The position numbers were made by a program, and so were the translations under genes. From the IMG/VR virus record IMGVR_UViG_3300050821_010764, positions 1 to 64,000 of that record: a stretch of DNA of 64,000 nucleotides. The stretch is one strand, 5' to 3'. Positions 49,501 through 57,378 of this stretch are shown here, in pieces. Source of the DNA: a virus. Under the pieces are notes generated by a model. It ran no database searches, was not told the DNA's origin, and saw only the letters and a list, made by a program, of their open reading frames with translations. Within the stretch, counting starts at the first letter, position 1. Each line of letters opens with the position of its first letter.

Positions 49501-50050
49501 ACCGGATGCATATGGCAAGTTCTTTAAAGATAATCATGTGACCATTTATGAAATCAAGAAAGCTAAAGACAAAACCAAACTATCTCCCATCAAGGGAATT
49601 GTTAGGGGTTTCTTTGAATTCAAGGTTAAGAAAGAAACTAGCAAATATTATGGTCAATCTATGATCAAAGCCATTCTGGAAGACAAGAATGGTGATCAAT
49701 GCAGTTGTACTATCTTTCCAGATAGATGGAAGCAGGTACAAGATCGTATCAAAGAGTTACATTCTAAGGCTGTGTTTAACTCAGGAATTGCCTTGTGTTT
49801 TGCCGGCAACACCAATAACTATGAAGATGATATCGGAATCATTTTGGATGATTTGTATAATGTGGCAGATATTCCAGCACTGCCCGCTGATTTAAAAGCC
49901 AAGAAGGTTAATTTGAAAGAAGCTAAGGCGAAATTAGCCAAGGATACTACTGAAAAGCCTAGTGAATCCAAGGATTTATTGGAAGAAATCGAGGACATGC
50001 TTTATGACGAAGGACTTATCGATTTAGATGACGAGTCCGAAGATGACTGA
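46532..50050 (+). CDS. dnaE: DNA polymerase III alpha subunit (DnaE-type)
   Basis: A 1172-residue family C DNA polymerase. PHP domain at the N-terminus (SLHNQTDFSILDS, AITDHGTLAAAW), catalytic palm with GDGRGSVGGSL (about 398) and the PDIDTDF metal Asp pair (about 440), then VSHAVLYSMTGF and an OB-type domain near 1000-1090. In the PHP HxH motif the second His is Gln, so proofreading by PHP is doubtful. It is full length like cellular DnaE, and no phage-type family A or B polymerase is seen here, so this is probably the replicase. The C-terminus ends in a very acidic tail. The 107-base gap before it holds a small AGCCTA/TAGGCT hairpin and an AGGAAAG Shine-Dalgarno. Confidence 0.97.
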   Translation: MTDFVSLHNQTDFSILDSLISPKTLFYRAKELGQTAIAITDHGTLAAAWDALKASRETGVKLIMGCECYFVDDATNVTDKFRHVVLLAKNAVGYRNLLTLNKKGFDQGSFLGKRVYPIVDWKLLAQHAEGLICLTACGNGIINQLLMNKKFEEAGQTLLRLKVLFGDNLGLEIQPNNMKRGGNIYNDEIDQQFLNRRLIELGKTHGIRVVPACNAHYIKKEDSDTHDVFLAIGSHQPKYSNFRLRYNVPDFYLKTGEEVVNFFARNYGEEFAKEACANTTYFASLCEKPDWIDPKFSNPSGKELPIFPVKDEPDYAEFLEWELKQPEDVQRLDEDKVFLRYKCEQAFESRIKGINDENRKQYQDRLIEELDVIEFHGFSSYMLIVADFIDWARKHDIAVGDGRGSVGGSLIGFLLGIHQADPIKYNLIFARFHNKEKSSFPDIDTDFAPSGRALVQEYLRKKYGEDHVAHVSNVNTITPKVYVRDIARACEIGGSKDEAIRIGTEAADCIPADIHSIDDALAKVPLFAEYCKRYPQFIEYKSICGKYRAWSTHAGGIIISARPLTGLIPLRKDKDGSLAIEYDKDKAEENGLVKMDTLGLSTLDIIGETYKIIRARGKVPPPDPLDYDAPDKEAYDLITKGDTFCVFQLGTSGGTIDLCRRIKPENINDLANINALARPSARDMRNDFIKTRDGEKKMTLLHPKLGRAFNSTYGFGLYEECLMYLAQDVAGWSLHSADRLRKLTKEKGKNPKKAQAWRTEFIEDAIKQGVSEPIAKRIWDEVVDKFQGYGFNVSHAVLYSMTGFKTAALKAHFPVEFLLANLMAEVKSNNPDARGNIEKIKKELRGHKVKILPPDINTSQLTYTISDGNKLLTGLDALKFVGEDAIKDIIEKRPFNSFFDFMARVDSKKVRANSIQALASAGAMDSFKIPRKLIYLYCSDYRKKLQVWLKKHDPKIDQFVYPWPAEADWKLSELYAMEQFFLGESFTCKPPDAYGKFFKDNHVTIYEIKKAKDKTKLSPIKGIVRGFFEFKVKKETSKYYGQSMIKAILEDKNGDQCSCTIFPDRWKQVQDRIKELHSKAVFNSGIALCFAGNTNNYEDDIGIILDDLYNVADIPALPADLKAKKVNLKEAKAKLAKDTTEKPSESKDLLEEIEDMLYDEGLIDLDDESEDD

Positions 50051-50055
50051 TATAT
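50049..50055 (+). promoter_or_regulatory. GATATAT box in the gap after dnaE
   Basis: GATATATA overlaps the dnaE stop codon; a second GATATAAA at 50109 lies 45 bases before ATG 50154, which has CGAGGA as Shine-Dalgarno. Confidence 0.4.
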
Positions 50056-50153
50056 ACGATATCAGATAATAATAAAATCGACTGAAAACACCCTTAAAGT
50101 CGAAAAATGATATAAATGATAGTATCTGTATATGCATAACGAGGAATGAAGTC

Positions 50154-51071
50154 ATGAAGCTAAAAGATTGGGCAGATAAACAGGGAATTTCTTACTTGAC
50201 GGCGTGGCGCTGGTTTAAGGCGGGAGACCCTCGTTTGTCACATGCATACCAATCTGATTCGGGCACGATAATTGTGCCTGAGGATAATGATTCCTCGGAG
50301 AAGTCAATGGGTATCACTCAATCTAATGATGTAATGTCTATGGTTCTTAAGAAGACCGTAGAACTCAGCAAAAACAATTCTTCTATTGAAGATTTTGCTG
50401 CTTGGATTCTTTCTACTTTCAATCTCAAATTAAACACTGTGAATGAAGGTCCTAGATACTCCAGAAATAAACCAGCGCCTGAGATGGTTCAAAACCATTT
50501 CAAGCAGTTCCTAAAGCCAAAAGGTGATAAGCCAAAGCCAAATATGTTCGTTGCAGAGCCAGAAGCTTTCGATGATTTGATGGCAAAAGCTGATGACCTG
50601 ACCACTCAGGAATTGGTAGATGAAATTCACAAGATTGGTGCAGAGGGTGGCGTCTCCGTCAACCCAACCGATGCTCCAGAAGTGGGAGAATTAATGAAAG
50701 ATCTTTCTGCTTTTATCGATCCTTCATTGAAAGCTTCCAGCGTGAAGTTCTACAATGAAAACAAATTTACTGAAGGCGGCGTTACAAGAAGCGTTGATTT
50801 AACTCCACAACTCAACTATACCGGCTCGACTAATTCCGCCTTCAGTAATAACTCTTTGTCTGTGGCAAGTACCCTTGCAGACGGCGGAAGCGCCTTCAAT
50901 AGTGTGTATGTCAGTGCTGATGTTTCTGGACCGAATACCTTCGGCGGCACCAGTATAGCCTCTCATTTTCAACCAACTCAAAAAGAAACTGAGTTAGTTG
51001 CTCGTGCCACCGAGCTTGTTGATAAAAGAAGAAGAGGCAGAAAACCATCCAAGATTACAGGAAATAAATAA
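50154..51071 (+). CDS. Protein with resolvase-type (MerR-like) HTH and AT-hook tail
   Basis: A 305-residue protein. The first 45 residues (KLKDWADKQGISYLTAWRWFKAG, then GTIIVPE) closely match the MerR-like helix-turn-helix of IS607-type serine recombinases, but no recombinase domain follows. The middle is low complexity and Ser/Asn-rich, and the end (VDKRRRGRKPSK) resembles an AT-hook. It is probably a DNA-binding protein or a virion protein with DNA-binding ends. Confidence 0.75.
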   Translation: MKLKDWADKQGISYLTAWRWFKAGDPRLSHAYQSDSGTIIVPEDNDSSEKSMGITQSNDVMSMVLKKTVELSKNNSSIEDFAAWILSTFNLKLNTVNEGPRYSRNKPAPEMVQNHFKQFLKPKGDKPKPNMFVAEPEAFDDLMAKADDLTTQELVDEIHKIGAEGGVSVNPTDAPEVGELMKDLSAFIDPSLKASSVKFYNENKFTEGGVTRSVDLTPQLNYTGSTNSAFSNNSLSVASTLADGGSAFNSVYVSADVSGPNTFGGTSIASHFQPTQKETELVARATELVDKRRRGRKPSKITGNK

Positions 51072-51580
51072 TGAAGCTCTTTAAAGCTATTGGTGCCTGG
51101 TTCCGTGCCAAGTATATCGGAATCGTAGAATATGTGACTCTTTCTCTATTAGCCATCACTGGTAGATATGTTCGTAAACTCATCATTCTAAAAGGTAAAG
51201 ATCCAGATTATGTGGCGCCTCCAGCACCACCTCCAGCTCCTCCTAAGGTCTATCCAGAATATAATCCATTGGAAGCTCAACAGAAACTGGCGACCTACTA
51301 TACTTCTAAGAAGCCATCCTGGACTACTAGTTCGCAGGATTCCTGGGTAAAACAACCTAGTAAGCATCCAGTTTTGGCAGCTAGAAAACAGTTTGAGGAA
51401 CATCTTATTGCTAAAGCTGCTGTTGTCGCCACAACTTCTGTTGTTTCGGAACCTCAGCCACCTTCATTGACACCAGAAGAGGCTAAGGAAATTCTACAAC
51501 CATTAAATGACCCTGGTTTTGCATCAAAAGAGTGGCTAGAAGTTGTTCAGTCCGCAGCAGGTGAAGGAGAAGTCAAGTGA
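51071..51580 (+). CDS. Hypothetical protein, N-terminal membrane-associated helix possible
   Basis: A 169-residue protein with TAATG overlap to the gene before. Residues 5-40 are basic and hydrophobic (AWFRAKYIGIVEYVTLSLLAITGRYVRKLIIL), perhaps membrane-associated; then a Pro-rich linker (APPAPPPAPP) and a polar C-terminus. Unknown function. Confidence 0.7.
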   Translation: MKLFKAIGAWFRAKYIGIVEYVTLSLLAITGRYVRKLIILKGKDPDYVAPPAPPPAPPKVYPEYNPLEAQQKLATYYTSKKPSWTTSSQDSWVKQPSKHPVLAARKQFEEHLIAKAAVVATTSVVSEPQPPSLTPEEAKEILQPLNDPGFASKEWLEVVQSAAGEGEVK

Positions 51581-52353
51581 AAGCATTAACAGATTTATTA
51601 CAAAAACATCCAGAAGTATTGAACAAATATGTTTCCATAGGTTTTGCCTTAGTAGACAAGACTGTTGCCCCAATTAATAAGTTCATGCAACATTTGATGG
51701 TAGTTCAAGGAATTGATCCTAACACCCAGCCTGGTGAAAAGGAAAGAAAAGCTCTTGAAGATATGTTGAACAATGTCGATGATTCGGAAGAGTTTGAGGA
51801 AAATTTTGATTTTGCTCCAGCATTGAAAGCTTTTGATAAGACCAACAAGAAGCTACAACATCTTCATCTAACTAAAGAAAAGTTCAAAGATTTGACTGAT
51901 GTATCTCAATTGGGTGTAGCTCAGCCTTCATTACAGAGAACTAAGCCCGCTAAGATTTTCAATTCCGAAGGTTTATTGAATTCTGGTTCTCTCAAAGAAG
52001 CCCTTCAAACTCTCAAGAAATACGCTGAAGAATTAGAATTTGATAAAGACGAATCAACCCAGCTGTCTCCCAAATTAGCTAAAGCTCGTGAGTTAACACA
52101 ACAAATGGTAGACAGAGGACTGTTAGATTCTAGTGTCAAAGCGTTTCAAGCTCAGGTAGATGAAATTCTAAAGTTCAGTGATGATGCTTTAACTTCATTA
52201 GAGAAAGTAATTTTAAGACACCCTAAGACAGAACCTAAAAATGCTACTTCTCGTCAAAGTGTAGCAGTGGGTAAAAACAAGAAAACTAGAGCTAAAGCTA
52301 AAGTAACTAAGAGTTTCAAAGGTTGTTTTAGAAGAGTGTCTGATAAAGAATAA
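51577..52353 (+). CDS. Hypothetical helical protein
   Basis: A 258-residue protein with ATGA overlap upstream. Mostly helical with a Lys-rich tail (GKNKKTRAKAKVTKSFKG). It may be a structural protein. No motif recognised. Confidence 0.75.
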   Translation: MKALTDLLQKHPEVLNKYVSIGFALVDKTVAPINKFMQHLMVVQGIDPNTQPGEKERKALEDMLNNVDDSEEFEENFDFAPALKAFDKTNKKLQHLHLTKEKFKDLTDVSQLGVAQPSLQRTKPAKIFNSEGLLNSGSLKEALQTLKKYAEELEFDKDESTQLSPKLAKARELTQQMVDRGLLDSSVKAFQAQVDEILKFSDDALTSLEKVILRHPKTEPKNATSRQSVAVGKNKKTRAKAKVTKSFKGCFRRVSDKE

Positions 52354-52376
52354 TCTCGTATAATATCTGAGGTAAA

Positions 52377-52802
52377 ATGCCAATTAGAACGGTCAAACAA
52401 TATACAGATAGAGGAAAGATTAAGGATTTAGTTGTCCGTTTGGGCGAAACTATTGTCCCAGAATCTGAACCATCTTCATCCGAACTTAGGATGAAGAAGC
52501 TGTATGAGTTTGCTCAGATTTGCAAAGACAAGAAATTGCAAGATGCCATTGGTTTTATTACGACAGATTACATTGCTGACAAAAACGCCATCCCGCTCAG
52601 TGCCTACCGTCTTAGACAGATGGTCGCTGATATAAAGTCTAAGTCTCCAGGAAAGATTGATGCGCTTGAGAAGCAATTTTCTGAATGTTTTGCTGAACCG
52701 TTGGATCCTGAAGCATTGGATTATCTAAACAAAAAGCATGCCCGAGTCAAGACCGCTAGTGTGCGAAAACCTCCTATTTTTTGGAGAGCGAGAAAATCAT
52801 GA
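52377..52802 (+). CDS. Hypothetical protein
   Basis: A 141-residue helical protein with a basic C-terminus (RKPPIFWRARKS). CTGAGGTAAA serves as Shine-Dalgarno. It is coupled to the next gene by ATGA. Unknown function. Confidence 0.75.
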   Translation: MPIRTVKQYTDRGKIKDLVVRLGETIVPESEPSSSELRMKKLYEFAQICKDKKLQDAIGFITTDYIADKNAIPLSAYRLRQMVADIKSKSPGKIDALEKQFSECFAEPLDPEALDYLNKKHARVKTASVRKPPIFWRARKS

Positions 52803-53668
52803 AGTGTATATCTTGTGAAATTGAAATCAATCCACAATGGACTCATGCCATTGATATCAATGTGTGCCCATTCTGTGGGAAACACATTATGGAAGAGCAT
52901 TTAAAGAATTTATTTGCTACTCTTCGTGAGACTATGGATTCTTTGAAAGAATATCCTGAGCAAGTAAATGATTGGATGTTATCAAACCACAATTATATCA
53001 AAACAGATTCTCCTAACATTGGACAGTACATGCCAAAGGAGATGCTTAAAGAACTTAAGAAGATTGAAGATGATAAAGAATTCCTTAAGAAGAAGGAATC
53101 TCAGAAGTCTATTGTTAAGGTCAAGACCGAACAAGGCGAAGAGGATGTGCTGGTAGAAAAGATTCAATCGGAAGAGAAGACTAATGACTTCTTTAAAAGA
53201 GCCGAAGTTATCAAGCCACAGCAAACCAATCAACAACTTGGACCCAATGTTAGTCCCAGCTTTAACTCTCCAGCAGAAAAGACTCAACATCTTAAAAAGG
53301 TATTTCAACAAATCAAGAAAGCCGGCTCTCAGGGTCTAACGGATCCTTCTGGTGGTAGTATGATGCTTCCTGCCGGTATGATGGACCAAGCTGATCCAGA
53401 AGCGGTGGCAGAATTTCAACAGATGATTTCTGGTGGTGCTGAAGTGGCGTCTTCCCTAGATGCCGAGCTAGATGACGATTTGCCGGGTGGAGACTATATC
53501 TTGCAGGCTAACATCGCCGCCGCGCAAGGAAAGGCTGCTGGAGGCTCTGGAGGCGGAGCAAATGCCAAAGACATGGCACATCTACAAAGACTACAAGCCA
53601 AGGTATCTCAGGCTCGCCGCGATGTGGTCAATGGTACAGGAGCTAAAGGCTCATTTTCACGATCATAA
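52799..53668 (+). CDS. Zinc-finger protein with long helical/disordered region
   Basis: A 289-residue protein. CISCEI and VCPFCGKH at the start form a four-Cys zinc site; a helical acidic middle and a Gly/Gln-rich end (SGGGAN, QAKVSQARRDVVNGTGAKGS) follow. ATG 52799 is chosen for its ATGA overlap; an upstream TTG is in frame. The role is unknown, possibly an adaptor in the recombination cluster. Confidence 0.75.
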   Translation: MKCISCEIEINPQWTHAIDINVCPFCGKHIMEEHLKNLFATLRETMDSLKEYPEQVNDWMLSNHNYIKTDSPNIGQYMPKEMLKELKKIEDDKEFLKKKESQKSIVKVKTEQGEEDVLVEKIQSEEKTNDFFKRAEVIKPQQTNQQLGPNVSPSFNSPAEKTQHLKKVFQQIKKAGSQGLTDPSGGSMMLPAGMMDQADPEAVAEFQQMISGGAEVASSLDAELDDDLPGGDYILQANIAAAQGKAAGGSGGGANAKDMAHLQRLQAKVSQARRDVVNGTGAKGSFSRS

Positions 53669-53684
53669 TTGAGGACGGTAAGTT

Positions 53685-53987
53685 ATGTCCATTAAAGTAA
53701 TTGACAATAAAAGAGTAGATATGACAGATGATGAGTGGGCTATGTACCTCAAAATCGTCAAATCATATACTACAGTTAATAACAAAGGTGAAGACCTATT
53801 CAAGAATCTGTTTGAAACGGGTCCTGATGGAATTATTATCTTTTTGAAGCCGCCTTCTACCTTTAGAACTAGCTTCGAAGTATTCTTATTTTTGATGAGT
53901 TTAATGCAGCACCAGCATCTTCGTTTGATGCACCAACAGGTGGACGACGTGTGCCAGCAGATGAAAGAAAAATTGAAGGACAAGTAA
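53685..53987 (+). CDS. Hypothetical protein
   Basis: A 100-residue protein with 'MTDDEWAMYLKIVKSYT' and a C-terminal helix rich in His/Gln (LMQHQHLRLMHQQVDDV). GAGGACGG precedes the start. Conserved-looking but unassigned. Confidence 0.75.
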   Translation: MSIKVIDNKRVDMTDDEWAMYLKIVKSYTTVNNKGEDLFKNLFETGPDGIIIFLKPPSTFRTSFEVFLFLMSLMQHQHLRLMHQQVDDVCQQMKEKLKDK

Positions 53988-54041
53988 TTCTATTTGTCGA
54001 GAGAAAGTTCACGATATTCTATATTACAGAAGGAAGACAAC

Positions 54042-54554
54042 ATGACCCAGCAGGTAAGACTTAGCGATTTTTTGGGCACGGAATTAGAGGAAGATTTTGC
54101 TAATTTCGATATGACTGAGATTGAGCAAGTGTTGGTAAATTTGAGAGATATCGATGCTATCGATTTGTCTCACGTAGAAATGCTACAACAGCAGTCTCTA
54201 CGAGGAGCAGATGTGATTGCAGGGTATCTAGGTAAGATGGTAAAGACAATCGGTTATCTAGAAGCGAAAGTAAACAGTACAAAGAATAAAGTGTCTTTGG
54301 AGTACTCGGCGCCAGATGGGTCAAGGACGACAGTAGACATGAAAAAATGGGCAGGAGAAAGTTCGCCCGAAGTAGAAGCAGTACAAATTAAACTAGCATA
54401 CGCTAAGGGAAGCAAGTTAGTCCTCGACCGCAAATATGAAATTTTGGTGAAGGCTCACCATCATTTTAAAGATATTGCCGCCGGGCTCCGCAAGACGATC
54501 CTCGGATATAGTCAGAGCACGACTAACGAGCCAGTCCCCAACGGCTATGAATGA
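54042..54554 (+). CDS. Possible recombination mediator (position next to recA)
   Basis: A 170-residue helical protein from ATG 54042 (AAGGAAG upstream). The C-terminal helices (KLVLDRKYEILVKAHHHFKDIAAGL) and its position just before recA recall the T4 UvsY loader, but there is no clear sequence match, so this is a positional guess only. Confidence 0.7.
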   Translation: MTQQVRLSDFLGTELEEDFANFDMTEIEQVLVNLRDIDAIDLSHVEMLQQQSLRGADVIAGYLGKMVKTIGYLEAKVNSTKNKVSLEYSAPDGSRTTVDMKKWAGESSPEVEAVQIKLAYAKGSKLVLDRKYEILVKAHHHFKDIAAGLRKTILGYSQSTTNEPVPNGYE

Positions 54555-54565
54555 TGGGAGATAAA

Positions 54566-55762
54566 ATGTCGAACAAATTAGATGCGTTTTTCAAAAGTTA
54601 TGCTGACTCGGAAGAGCAAATAGATTTCAGAATGGCTCACGAAACTGTGGGCGAAAAGGTCCCAGTTATTTCGACCGGCTCCGCCGCACTAAATGATGCG
54701 CTGTCTTCTGGTGGTCTTCCAAAAGGAAGACTGATTCAATATTACGGTCCTACTGGAAGTGGTAAAACTTTGATGGCTATGATTGCCATGCTAGAAGCTC
54801 AACGCCAAGACCCCACTTCTCAACAGATGTTTATTGACGCCGAGCAAACTTTCGATCCCAATTGGGCAGAAGTTTTAGGCGTAGACACATCTCGTGTTAT
54901 TCATGTGTTCGGTGATAAAGCGGCTAATGGTCGTAAGTGTTTTGAAATGCTTTTAGGTGTTCCAAAAGAAGATGCAAAAACTCACGTACTTAAAGGTAAA
55001 TCTAAAGAAGGTTTACTAGATTTAATCAGTGCCAAAGAGTTAAACATTAACCTAATTGTTCTAGATTCACTAGGTTCAATTGTGCCTCCTGGAGAAGATA
55101 CTTCAGTAGTTGGTAAGATGAACATGGCTTTGTTAGCCAGATTCTTAACGACCACTTTCAAGAAACTCACTTTAGAAGTTAGCAAAGCAAATATTCCTTT
55201 CATCATTATCAATCACAAGAAAGATAATATGGATCCTTATGGTGCCGACCATACTTATTCAGGTGGTAACACTTACGCACACACACTAAGTGCAAATGTC
55301 TATTTCGAAGCAGTACAACGTAAAGATGCAATGATTCTTGATGAGAAAGAGAATAAGGTTGGACATCCTTTGCGAGCTACTATTGAAAAATCTAAGTTTG
55401 GACCTTGGCCAAGAAAGTGCGAATTCAAAGTAAATTTTGGAATCGGTGTTATAGACACACACGAAGAAATCGGACGCTTGGCGCTAGACTACAACGTAGT
55501 CGTCAAGACTTCCAGCGTTTCTCATGAATATGGAGACCGCAAGTGGGTTGGTGAACCCAAGTTTTTTGAAGCTGTCAAGAGTGACCCTGCATTAGCAGCT
55601 GAGTTGTTAATGAAGGCAAATGAAGCTCGCGAAGCTAAAATGGAAGCCAAGAGACAAGAACAAATTGCTAAGAGAGCAGCTTTTGAAGCCGCCGCACAAG
55701 CTGGTATCACAACACTTGATGCTGATGGTGAAAAGAAGAAAGGGAAGAAAGGTAGCAAATAA
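54566..55762 (+). CDS. recA: RecA/UvsX-type recombinase
   Basis: A 398-residue RecA. Walker A GPTGSGKT (61-68), 'QMFIDAEQTFDPNWAEVLGVD', Walker B LIVLDSLGSIVPP, and the loop L2 region 'NHKKDNMDPYGADHTYSGGNTYAHTLSANVYF'. It drives strand exchange and repair. The C-terminus is long and charged (EAREAKMEAKRQEQIAKR, then KKKGKKGSK). The start ATG 54566 follows GGGAG; an upstream ATG (54551) without Shine-Dalgarno is less likely. Confidence 0.96.
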   Translation: MSNKLDAFFKSYADSEEQIDFRMAHETVGEKVPVISTGSAALNDALSSGGLPKGRLIQYYGPTGSGKTLMAMIAMLEAQRQDPTSQQMFIDAEQTFDPNWAEVLGVDTSRVIHVFGDKAANGRKCFEMLLGVPKEDAKTHVLKGKSKEGLLDLISAKELNINLIVLDSLGSIVPPGEDTSVVGKMNMALLARFLTTTFKKLTLEVSKANIPFIIINHKKDNMDPYGADHTYSGGNTYAHTLSANVYFEAVQRKDAMILDEKENKVGHPLRATIEKSKFGPWPRKCEFKVNFGIGVIDTHEEIGRLALDYNVVVKTSSVSHEYGDRKWVGEPKFFEAVKSDPALAAELLMKANEAREAKMEAKRQEQIAKRAAFEAAAQAGITTLDADGEKKKGKKGSK

Positions 55763-56103
55763 TGACCGAGAAAGATTTTGCAATAAGTGTAACTGCTGCT
55801 CCGCCAGTAGGACACATTTCTAAAAAGCCTTGTTATCTGATTACTCTCGAAGAGTCATCTGGTAAAGGCAAGAGCATTATTAGATTCATTGCGATAGATA
55901 AGCCGGCTTTTGAGACCACCTTCATTCAAGTTAAGGGCGTTTACTCTCTTCTGGGTGAAGAAGAAATCACCAAAAGATTTAGCGAGATTATTGCTTCAAC
56001 TCCTAAAGAAGAAATTGTAGATATGATGTTTCCGTCTCATAGAGTTCATAGCATCAGAAGCCTTGTTTTTAACGCAAATAAACCCTCAACACTGATCAAA
56101 TAA
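55762..56103 (+). CDS. Hypothetical protein
   Basis: A 113-residue alpha/beta protein coupled to recA by TAATG. It contains 'SIIRFIAIDKPAFETTFIQVKGVYSLL'. Its position suggests a recombination or SSB-related role; no family recognised. Confidence 0.75.
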   Translation: MTEKDFAISVTAAPPVGHISKKPCYLITLEESSGKGKSIIRFIAIDKPAFETTFIQVKGVYSLLGEEEITKRFSEIIASTPKEEIVDMMFPSHRVHSIRSLVFNANKPSTLIK

Positions 56104-56135
56104 TTCGATCAAAAAGTAAGAAAGTGAGTAATAAA

Positions 56136-56450
56136 ATGGCATCTAATAGTAAGATAATCAATCGCAGAAATGCAGCGATTAGCCACGTCGATGACGTAGT
56201 TTTTCGAGGTATCTCTTCGGTGATAGAAAGACAATCTGCGGGCATTTGGATTGGTACAGTTACGAATTTGACAACGGCTCTTAACCGAGTTTTGAGCAAG
56301 AGACAAAGGACAATTTTACCAGGAAGTCCAGGCGCACTCAGAGTGGTAATTAATAGAGTGGTCAATAGACTACGCAATAGAGGTATCGGAGTAAGATTTA
56401 GCCGTTCCTCAGATCATACTAGAACTCGTTTCGTTAGATTTGCACGCTGA
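56136..56450 (+). CDS. Small basic DNA-binding-like protein
   Basis: A 104-residue very basic protein. 'PGSPGALRVVINRVVNRLRNRGIGVRFSRSSDHTRTRFVRF' looks like a winged or helix-turn-helix DNA-binding end common to phage regulators. A GTG at 56124 is an alternative start. It lies upstream of SSB. Confidence 0.7.
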   Translation: MASNSKIINRRNAAISHVDDVVFRGISSVIERQSAGIWIGTVTNLTTALNRVLSKRQRTILPGSPGALRVVINRVVNRLRNRGIGVRFSRSSDHTRTRFVRFAR

Positions 56451-56529
56451 TGTGCTAAAATAAAAAACGTCGTTTCGCTAAATAAAAAGTACCTTTGTGT
56501 ACAGAAGATAAATATAGCAGGAGAATACA

Positions 56530-57294
56530 ATGACTACATTCGGTGAAGTTTCTTATAATGATGATGTGTACGGTGGTTCAGATAACAAAAAGGGTGGAAA
56601 CAACAAGGACTTGTTCCTTCGTTTGGCTGAAGGTTCCAACGAGCTAAGACTCGTAACCGCGCCTTTCCAATACCTTGTTCACAAGGTCAAGAAAGACCCA
56701 ACCAATCCAAAAGATTTTGGACAGAAGGTTGGATGCTCTGCCCTTCATGGCAGCTGCCCACTTTGCGATGGTGGCGATAAAGCCAAGCCACGTTGGTTCT
56801 ACGGTGTGATTGACCGTAAGACTGGAACCTATAAGGTGCTAGATGTTTCGTTTGCTGTCTTTTCAGCAATTCGTAAGCTAGCCAGAAACACTGCACGTTG
56901 GGGTGATCCAACCAAGTACGACATCGATATCGTTGTCGACAAAAACGGTGGACCAACCAACTACTACTCTGTGCAACCAATCTCCAAGGAGCCACTTTCT
57001 GCAACTGATCAACAGTTGAAGGACAACGCTGATTTGGACGATTTGAAGAGACGCTGCACTCCTCCAACCTTGGAGCAATTGCAACGTAGAGTTGACAAGA
57101 TCATGGGCGTTGCATCTGATGCAACTGCCGTCGCCGCAGCTGCTGTAGCTGCTGCACCTCCAGCAACTGGCAAGAAGGCATCTGCGAAAGCAGCTCCTAA
57201 AGCCGCTGCTCCTGTGAGCATGACTGATGACGAGGAAATGGGCGGAGACTTCCCAGCCTATGACGGCAGCTCTGAAGCTGACGCCACTTCCTAA
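56530..57294 (+). CDS. ssDNA-binding protein (T4 gp32-like)
   Basis: A 254-residue protein with gp32-type traits: an OB-fold-like core with aromatic strands (KPRWFYGVIDRKTGTYKVLDVS), a Cys/His zinc segment (GCSALHGSCPLCDGG), and an Ala/Pro linker to an acidic tail (DDEEMGGDFPAYDGSSEAD) for recruiting partners. It coats ssDNA in replication and recombination. AGGAG precedes the ATG and a strong terminator follows, so it can be made as a short abundant message. Confidence 0.88.
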   Translation: MTTFGEVSYNDDVYGGSDNKKGGNNKDLFLRLAEGSNELRLVTAPFQYLVHKVKKDPTNPKDFGQKVGCSALHGSCPLCDGGDKAKPRWFYGVIDRKTGTYKVLDVSFAVFSAIRKLARNTARWGDPTKYDIDIVVDKNGGPTNYYSVQPISKEPLSATDQQLKDNADLDDLKRRCTPPTLEQLQRRVDKIMGVASDATAVAAAAVAAAPPATGKKASAKAAPKAAAPVSMTDDEEMGGDFPAYDGSSEADATS

Positions 57295-57320
57295 CGAACA
57301 CTGCTAAGTAAGTCAAGCAA

Positions 57321-57358
57321 AAGAGGAGATAAGGTAACACTTATCTCCTTTTCTATTT
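57321..57358 (+). terminator. Intrinsic terminator after ssb
   Basis: GGAGATAAG (57325-57333) pairs with CTTATCTCC (57340-57348), loop GTAACA, followed by TTTTCTATTTT. Confidence 0.85.
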
Positions 57359-57363
57359 TGTCC

Positions 57364-57370
57364 GATATAT
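57364..57370 (+). promoter_or_regulatory. GATATAT box, 15 nt before ATG 57379
   Basis: GATATAT directly after the ssb terminator and 15 bases before an SD-less ATG; the clearest case that the box is a promoter, as transcription must restart here. Confidence 0.6.
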
Positions 57371-57378
57371 GACCTAGT

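Noticed and set aside
50154-51071. IS607-type insertion sequence
   Set aside because: Only the HTH resembles it; no serine recombinase domain, no TnpB and no element ends.
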